NCBI GenBank assembly: GCA_937872225.1
Contig: CALMRZ010000047.1
Location: 124,001 to 188,000 of the forward strand
Direction of reading: 5' to 3'
Length of the DNA stretch: 64,000 nt
From: an uncultured Spirochaetota bacterium
GTDB taxonomy: Bacteria > Spirochaetota > UBA4802 > UBA5550
The notes beneath the pieces were generated by a model. It made no database searches. It saw only the letters and a program-made list of their open reading frames with translations, and was not told the DNA's origin. Both the position numbers and the translations under genes were made by a program. This document shows, in pieces, positions 59,716 to 64,000 of the stretch; positions within the stretch are counted from its first letter, which is position 1; each line of letters begins with the position of its first letter.

Positions 59716-60231
59716 TTACGAAGCGCCGCCCTTCCAGGTGTTGTAATGGATACGGAGGGGATGGAACTCGTTTTTAGGGGGCTTTTTTTCAGCTGGATAG
59801 CCTATGGGGAGAAGGGCAAAGGGGACAATATGGTCGGGGAGGTTCAGGAGCCTGCGGAGCCCCTCGACGCGGTCCTGGCGGGGATACACGCCGAGCCAGA
59901 CCGATCCGAGTCCCAGGGAGGCCGCGGCCAGGAGCATGTTTTCCGTGGCGGCGGAGCAGTCCAGAACCCAATATCCCTCGTGCTTTTCCATCAGCAGGTC
60001 GCCGCACACCAGTATCGCCACCGGCGCCTTCCTGACCATTTCTGCATGGGGATGGACTGACGGTATTTCCTCGAGGATTTTGCGCCGGTCGATGACGATG
60101 AAATGCCACGGCTGTTCATTACCCGCCGAGGGGGCGTTCATGCCGGCCCTGATAATGCTTTCGATGGTTTCCCTGGTGAGGGGTTTCGATGAGTATTTCC
60201 TGATGCTTCGCCTGGCGTATATGGCGTCCAT
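59716..60231 (-). CDS. Nitroreductase-family protein
   Basis: A 171-residue FMN-dependent oxidoreductase. MDAIYARRSIRKYSSKPLT at the N-terminus binds FMN phosphate through the RRSIR motif; NAPSAGNEQPWHFIVI and ENMLLAAASLGLGSVWLG are family hallmarks. It reduces nitro compounds, quinones or flavins with NAD(P)H; substrate unknown. The start is at 60231, giving the standard N-terminus; an open frame reaches 60264 with no added homology. It follows the small membrane protein gene on the same strand. Confidence 0.88.
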   Translation of the reverse strand: MDAIYARRSIRKYSSKPLTRETIESIIRAGMNAPSAGNEQPWHFIVIDRRKILEEIPSVHPHAEMVRKAPVAILVCGDLLMEKHEGYWVLDCSAATENMLLAAASLGLGSVWLGVYPRQDRVEGLRRLLNLPDHIVPFALLPIGYPAEKKPPKNEFHPLRIHYNTWKGGAS

Positions 60232-60281
60232 GGGTGTTTTCCCAGGAAATTCTCCGCAGGTCACCGAGGGGAAACGGCCTG

Positions 60282-60497
60282 TTATTTATTCCCGGACTCC
60301 TGTCCCCTTGCGCGCTTCATGGCTATCACGTCGGCAATGAACGAAGCCGCCACGGCGGCGGTCGTAACGGCGCAGATGACGATCATCGCGCTGCGGCTCA
60401 TATGGAACTTGTCGTAGAATTTCCCGATCAGGAAGCTGTATGAGAGAAAGCATAGGGCAAACGTCAGTGTCATTATGAGCTTGGTTTTTGCGAACAT
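60282..60497 (-). CDS. Small membrane protein with two helices
   Basis: A 71-residue protein with two hydrophobic helices (LIMTLTFALCFLSYSFLIG and SAMIVICAVTTAAVAASFI) and a charged C-terminus. Start at 60497 has GAGGTATGCC upstream. It may share a transcript with the nitroreductase gene, 50 bases downstream. Family unknown. Confidence 0.5.
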   Translation of the reverse strand: MFAKTKLIMTLTFALCFLSYSFLIGKFYDKFHMSRSAMIVICAVTTAAVAASFIADVIAMKRARGQESGNK

Positions 60498-60569
60498 GGC
60501 ATACCTCGTAAAATGATTACTTATGGTCATCGTATAACAGAATCATGGCCTTTCGTCATAAAGCCGACG

Positions 60570-60594
60570 TCCCCCGCCGGGGGATTTGGGGGGG
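60570..60594. repeat. C/G-rich palindromic repeat
   Basis: TCCCCCGCCGGGGGATTTGGGGGGG, related in layout to the repeats at 14397 and 54512 (tccccc...gggggattt...gggg). It lies between the small membrane protein and ribA. Confidence 0.45.
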
Positions 60595-60686
60595 CTCATC
60601 GGACGGCCCTGTTAATATAGTATACTGCTACCAGTGTAAGGTACCGATGTTTTTTGTCAATACAGTTGCGATTTTACCGGTGTCGG

Positions 60687-61397
60687 TCAGAACCGATCAT
60701 CTTCCTCATGGTCAAGGCGGAGCATGTGGCCGAAACGCTCTTTTTTGGTCTCCATGTACCGCCGGGAATACCGGTCAGGGGCCAGTTCGTGGTGGACCCG
60801 CTCCGTGACACGGATCCCGTACTTTTCCAGCTGTTCAACCTTGTCCGGATTATTGGTCATCAGGCGCACGCTCTTCACGCCGATTTTCTTCAGCATTTCC
60901 GCCGGGATGCGGTAGTCCCGCTCGTCCGGCTTGAAGCCGAGGATCGTGTTGGCGTCCACGGTGTCCAGGCCGTGGTCCTGGAGGGCATAGGCCCGGAGCT
61001 TGTTCATGAGCCCGATGCCCCGGCCTTCCTCCATGTGGTAGAGGAGTATCCCCCTTCCTTCCTGTTCTATGATCCCGAGGGCCTCGTGGAGCTGGGGGCC
61101 GCAGTCGCACCGGCGGCTTCCCAGGGCGTCGCCGGTGAGGCAGGAGGAATGGATGCGGGTGGGCATCTCCTCGCCGTCGCCGATTTCCCCTTTCAGCACG
61201 ATGGTGTGGTCCTTCGCGTCCTTGTTGTTGACGAAGCCGATGATCCTGAAATTGCCGTATTCCGAGGGGAAGTCCGCGACGGAAACGACTTTGACGCAGA
61301 TGTCGTCCGGACAGCCGTCGCAGTCAAGCTCGTTGGGACATCGGCGCAGCGATTCGATGTCCTGCCGGATGATCTCTTCAAATGTCGGTGCCTTCAT
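60687..61397 (-). CDS. ribA: GTP cyclohydrolase II with N-terminal Cys cluster
   Basis: A 236-residue enzyme that opens GTP to a 2,5-diaminopyrimidine, the first step of riboflavin synthesis. The zinc ligands are Cys86, Cys97 and Cys99 in CLTGDALGSRRCDCG; GRGIGLMNKLRAYALQDHG and the catalytic TNNPDKVEQLEKYGI are standard. It lacks the RibB domain found in fusions. About 35 residues at the N-terminus are extra compared with E. coli RibA, and contain four cysteines (20, 26, 29, 34: CPNELDCDGCPDDIC) that could bind a metal. No other rib genes lie nearby. Standard for the core, unusual for the extension. Confidence 0.92.
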   Translation of the reverse strand: MKAPTFEEIIRQDIESLRRCPNELDCDGCPDDICVKVVSVADFPSEYGNFRIIGFVNNKDAKDHTIVLKGEIGDGEEMPTRIHSSCLTGDALGSRRCDCGPQLHEALGIIEQEGRGILLYHMEEGRGIGLMNKLRAYALQDHGLDTVDANTILGFKPDERDYRIPAEMLKKIGVKSVRLMTNNPDKVEQLEKYGIRVTERVHHELAPDRYSRRYMETKKERFGHMLRLDHEEDDRF

Positions 61398-61492
61398 TGC
61401 TCGAATCCCCGCTGATAATAAGTGGGTATTAATCTGCAGCGGCGCCGATTATTTGCAATAACATTTTTTCGGCGGGACGGACGGGTTCCGGC

Positions 61493-61807
61493 CTACCGGC
61501 AGAGGCTCCTGACCTGCTGCACGCTCTTGCATTTCAGATCCGTCATTTCCACCGAACAGCCGATGTCGCTCCTCATGCAGCGCCTGAATTCGGCCATGGC
61601 AATCCGGTCCCTGGTTTTACTGTCATTGACGGAGGCATCGCTCTCAAGGACCTTGAAAAATTTGAAGCAGCAGTCGTTTTTAATGCTGTCGGCGGTGCAG
61701 AGGGCGAAGGCCGGCCTTCCGATATGGTACTCCGTGCTGACGCGGGAAAGCGACGCCAGTCCCAGCAGCGGCAGTAGGAGGGTTATGGTGGTGAATATTT
61801 TTTTCAT
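61493..61807 (-). CDS. Small exported cysteine-rich protein
   Basis: A 104-residue protein with a signal peptide (IFTTITLLLPLLGLASLS) and seven cysteines in the mature part (ALCTADSIKNDCCFKFFK; FRRCMRSDIGCSVEMTDLKC; SLC near the end). The pattern suggests three disulfides in the periplasm. Start placed at 61807 (MKKIFTT) after seven less likely residues. I recognise no family. It stands alone between ribA and the TPR gene. Confidence 0.55.
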   Translation of the reverse strand: MKKIFTTITLLLPLLGLASLSRVSTEYHIGRPAFALCTADSIKNDCCFKFFKVLESDASVNDSKTRDRIAMAEFRRCMRSDIGCSVEMTDLKCKSVQQVRSLCR

Positions 61808-61994
61808 GGTATGCTTCTGTAGTAGCAATCGGCGGGATTGATCCCGCGACCCAGGCTTATTTTATCGTGGATTTGAATAATTTTCCGGCACCGGTATTAA
61901 TATTGACAGGTTCATGATGCGGATATATAGTTTTGTCCTGCCGTATCGGCTGCAACAGGCAGTATACGGTATAACTAGATAAAGGGGAATTGCC

Positions 61995-63485
61995 ATGAAA
62001 CGATCGGTCCGCTGTATTCTGACGCTCCTCCTGCTGGCCCCGGCGGCCCTTGGCGCCGCGGATTACAAGATCGTCGTACTGCCCTTCGACAAGATAAACA
62101 AGGAGAAAAACCCCGAGCTGGAGACACTTTCCGTCGGCATCGGGGAGACCCTGTCGGGGGCCCTCTCCAACGTGAACAATTTCATCATCATAGATTCATA
62201 CCGCGTGAAAAAGTACCTCCTCGATAATTCGGAGTTCAGCCAGGCCATCGGCGCCGGCGACGAGAGGAACATGGACCGCCTGCGGAAGCTGACCCAGGAA
62301 AAGCTGAACGGCGATTACATCGTGTACGGCAGCTTTTACACCGTGGGAAAGCAGATCAACCTGGACGCCAAGTTCGTGAACGTGGACAGCGGGAAGATAC
62401 TCAAGGCCGCGTCGGTCCACGGGCCGTACCCTGACCGGATCTTCGAGCTCCAGGAGGACCTGGCGAAAAAGCTGACCAGCGCCATCAACGGCAGGATCAA
62501 CGAGAAACAGTCCGAAAACATGAACGAGTACATCTCGTCCACGAACGACTACATCGCGTACCAGTATTACATACAGGCCAGGATGGAGCACCTCAAGTTC
62601 AATCCGGCCGAGTACGCCAGGGCCATCGAGCTGTACCGGAAGGCGATTGCGCGGGACCCGAAGTTCGCCCTGGCCTATGCCGGCATGTCCGAAGTGAATT
62701 CCCTCTGGGGCTACCACATCAAGTACGGCGGCGGCAACTACCGGCCCAGGCTGGAGCAGTCAATACGGGACGGTAAGAAGGCCGTTGAACTGGGGGGGAA
62801 CCTCTACCAGACGCACCGGGCGCTCAGCCTGGCCTACGTCAACAGCGATGATTTTACCAACGCGCGCCTGGTCATCGACCGGGCCTACGCCCTCAACGAC
62901 AGGGACCCGGAGATCCTCTTCGTCAAGGCCACGGTCACCAACTATGAGTACAAGGAGATGGCCAGGCCGGGGAGCGAGTCGAACCGGTACATAACCCAGG
63001 CCCTCGGCATCAACCCGGAGCTCATCGTGGCGCGCTGGGCGCTGGCCTATTCGCTCTCGGTCCTGGGCAGGAAGGACGAATCGATGGCGGAGTACCGGAA
63101 GATCCTGACGGCCAATCCCCGTCACGCGGCGAGCCTCCATAACATCGCCCTGATCTATTACGAACGGCAGGATTTTCGGAACACGATTGAGTACGCGCGG
63201 CAGGCCATTGACTCGGCGCCGGAGGTCCCGCAGTACCATGTCACCATGGGCCTGGGATACTACGGCCTCAGGGACTGGAGCGGCGCGGAGAAGGCGTACC
63301 GGGCCGCATTGAAGCTGAAGCCCGATATGCCGCTGGCGTTTTTCAACCTGGGCGGGGCGCTCTACATGCAGCGGAAGTACCGGGAAGCGCGCGACGCCTA
63401 TGCCGGCGCGCTGAAGTTCCAGCCGGACTATCCGGAAGCGGAAAAGTGGAGGAAGATCTGCGAAGATTACGTGAATAAAAAGTAA
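61995..63485 (+). CDS. Exported CsgG/TolB-N-like TPR protein
   Basis: A 496-residue exported protein. The signal peptide ends at GALGAADYK. Residues about 24-165 (KIVVLPFDKINKEKNPELE; YIVYGSFYTVGKQINLDAKF; VNVDSGKILKAASVHGPY) form the alpha/beta domain found in CsgG/FlgO/TolB-N-type envelope proteins. Then about eight TPR units follow (AEYARAIELYRKAIARDPKF; GLGYYGLRDWSGAEKAYRAA; REARDAYAGALKFQPDYPEA). It probably serves as a periplasmic assembly factor. AAGGGGAATTGCC precedes the ATG. The cyclase begins 66 bases later on the same strand. Confidence 0.75.
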   Translation: MKRSVRCILTLLLLAPAALGAADYKIVVLPFDKINKEKNPELETLSVGIGETLSGALSNVNNFIIIDSYRVKKYLLDNSEFSQAIGAGDERNMDRLRKLTQEKLNGDYIVYGSFYTVGKQINLDAKFVNVDSGKILKAASVHGPYPDRIFELQEDLAKKLTSAINGRINEKQSENMNEYISSTNDYIAYQYYIQARMEHLKFNPAEYARAIELYRKAIARDPKFALAYAGMSEVNSLWGYHIKYGGGNYRPRLEQSIRDGKKAVELGGNLYQTHRALSLAYVNSDDFTNARLVIDRAYALNDRDPEILFVKATVTNYEYKEMARPGSESNRYITQALGINPELIVARWALAYSLSVLGRKDESMAEYRKILTANPRHAASLHNIALIYYERQDFRNTIEYARQAIDSAPEVPQYHVTMGLGYYGLRDWSGAEKAYRAALKLKPDMPLAFFNLGGALYMQRKYREARDAYAGALKFQPDYPEAEKWRKICEDYVNKK

Positions 63486-63550
63486 ATACGCCCCTCTTTT
63501 CCGCCGAAGTCGGCGAAGGGGGAAACATCATCATAGTAACGAGGAAAACC

Positions 63551-64000
63551 ATGGGAGACCGGAGATCGATAAACAGCAGCGCATCAGAGGACCGTCTTGA
63601 GAAGCTCATAGCGGAGCGCATGAAGCCGGGGGCCGACAAGGAAAAGATCGACGAGCGGATCTGGGACCTCTTCGGAGAGACCTGGTGCGTCATGTTCACC
63701 GACCTGTCGGGATTCTCCCGCGGCGTCGCCAAGTTCGGCATCATCCATTTTCTGCAAACCATCCATGAGTCCGAGCGCATCCTCATCCCTATCATCGAGA
63801 ACAACGACGGCATCCTCCTCAAGGTGGAGGGGGACAGCTTCCTGGTCATATTCCGCAATGTCGCCAAGGCGATCCAGTGCGCGATCACCATGCAGCGGAC
63901 CCTGAAGGCGTACAACGAGGACAAGTCCGACGAGGAAAAGGTGCTCCTCTGCGTGGGACTGGGATACGGGAAGATGCTCAGGATCGGTGATTCCGACGTC
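63551..64000 (+). CDS. Class III adenylate/guanylate cyclase (3' partial)
   Basis: The first 150 codons are in the window; the gene continues past the right edge. CVMFTDLSGFSRGVAKFG carries the first metal-binding Asp and DGILLKVEGDSFLVIFRN the second, as in class III nucleotidyl cyclases. No membrane helix precedes the catalytic domain, so it is probably soluble. GAGGAAAACC lies before the ATG. It may make the cyclic nucleotide read by the cNMP-binding diguanylate cyclase at 45898-46902; that is an inference. Cut by the window edge, so the nucleotide specificity residues are not fully visible. Confidence 0.85.
   Translation, partial: MGDRRSINSSASEDRLEKLIAERMKPGADKEKIDERIWDLFGETWCVMFTDLSGFSRGVAKFGIIHFLQTIHESERILIPIIENNDGILLKVEGDSFLVIFRNVAKAIQCAITMQRTLKAYNEDKSDEEKVLLCVGLGYGKMLRIGDSDV

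Overview
The window is about 58% G+C and densely coded. It looks like a chromosomal segment of a motile, Gram-negative, largely anaerobic bacterium. Evidence for an outer membrane: at least four predicted beta-barrel proteins (three ending in Phe) and many lipoproteins. Evidence for motility and taxis: an FlgM-like anti-sigma factor, a CheD homologue and a methyl-accepting chemotaxis protein. Evidence for anaerobic or low-oxygen life: a glycyl radical enzyme with its radical-SAM activase, a molybdopterin oxidoreductase and 4Fe-4S proteins. SpoIIE-type phosphatases, a class III cyclase, TPR proteins and abundant lipoproteins would suit a spirochaete, but no rRNA or marker gene here fixes the taxon, so that placement is an inference.

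Layout. 0-9 kb: a 4Fe-4S protein cut by the left edge, a short-chain dehydrogenase, a PatB/MalY C-S lyase, an FlgM-like protein, then a sulfur operon (metY, cysK, an Rrf2 regulator with an IscR-like cysteine trio, mnmA) and a CheD homologue lacking the catalytic cysteine. 8.6-12.6 kb: two paralogous lipoproteins, a C-rich inverted repeat, and a large HExxH-propeller-barrel protein. 12.8-18.6 kb: a small monooxygenase-like protein, an iron-type alcohol dehydrogenase, a glycyl radical enzyme fused to an SCP2-like lipid-binding domain, and its activase; this is the metabolic centre of the window. 18.6-25.5 kb: one chemoreceptor and two SpoIIE phosphatases that share the same N-terminal multi-helix membrane module. 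25.8-33 kb: a membrane protein, a decayed alpha/beta hydrolase, a molybdopterin oxidoreductase with a PadR regulator, a SanA-type protein and uncharacterised envelope proteins.

33-45 kb: a secreted MsrB-MsrA fusion, then a run of envelope genes on the plus strand (YdjM-like, YhhN-like, Cys-rich repeat protein, YtkA-like protein, barrel, FMN-binding-like protein, MacB/FtsX-type permease, ABC ATPase), a lipoprotein, a PhzF isomerase, and a secreted serpin coupled to an M28 peptidase. 45-51 kb: a fragment of an isoprenylcysteine methyltransferase-like gene, an AT-rich ribbon-helix-helix protein, a cNMP-binding diguanylate cyclase, a UPF0316 protein, a CbiR-like enzyme and two tandem paralogous barrels. 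50.7-56.3 kb holds most of the mobile DNA: an HUH/Y1 transposase framed by two long palindromes, a 114-bp inverted-repeat element and a truncated IS110 end with a foldable left flank, surrounding carB and a transglutaminase-like lipoprotein. 56-64 kb: a GH114-like lipoprotein, ferritin-like protein, methyltransferase, nitroreductase, ribA, exported small proteins, a CsgG/TolB-like TPR protein and a class III cyclase cut by the right edge.

The most promising candidates for something new are the SCP2-glycyl radical enzyme cluster, the chemoreceptor/phosphatase trio with one shared sensor, the active-site-substituted CheD, the permease/ATPase/barrel envelope cluster, the palindrome-framed transposase and the structured IS110 left end. 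All functions are read from sequence motifs by eye; no database search was run.
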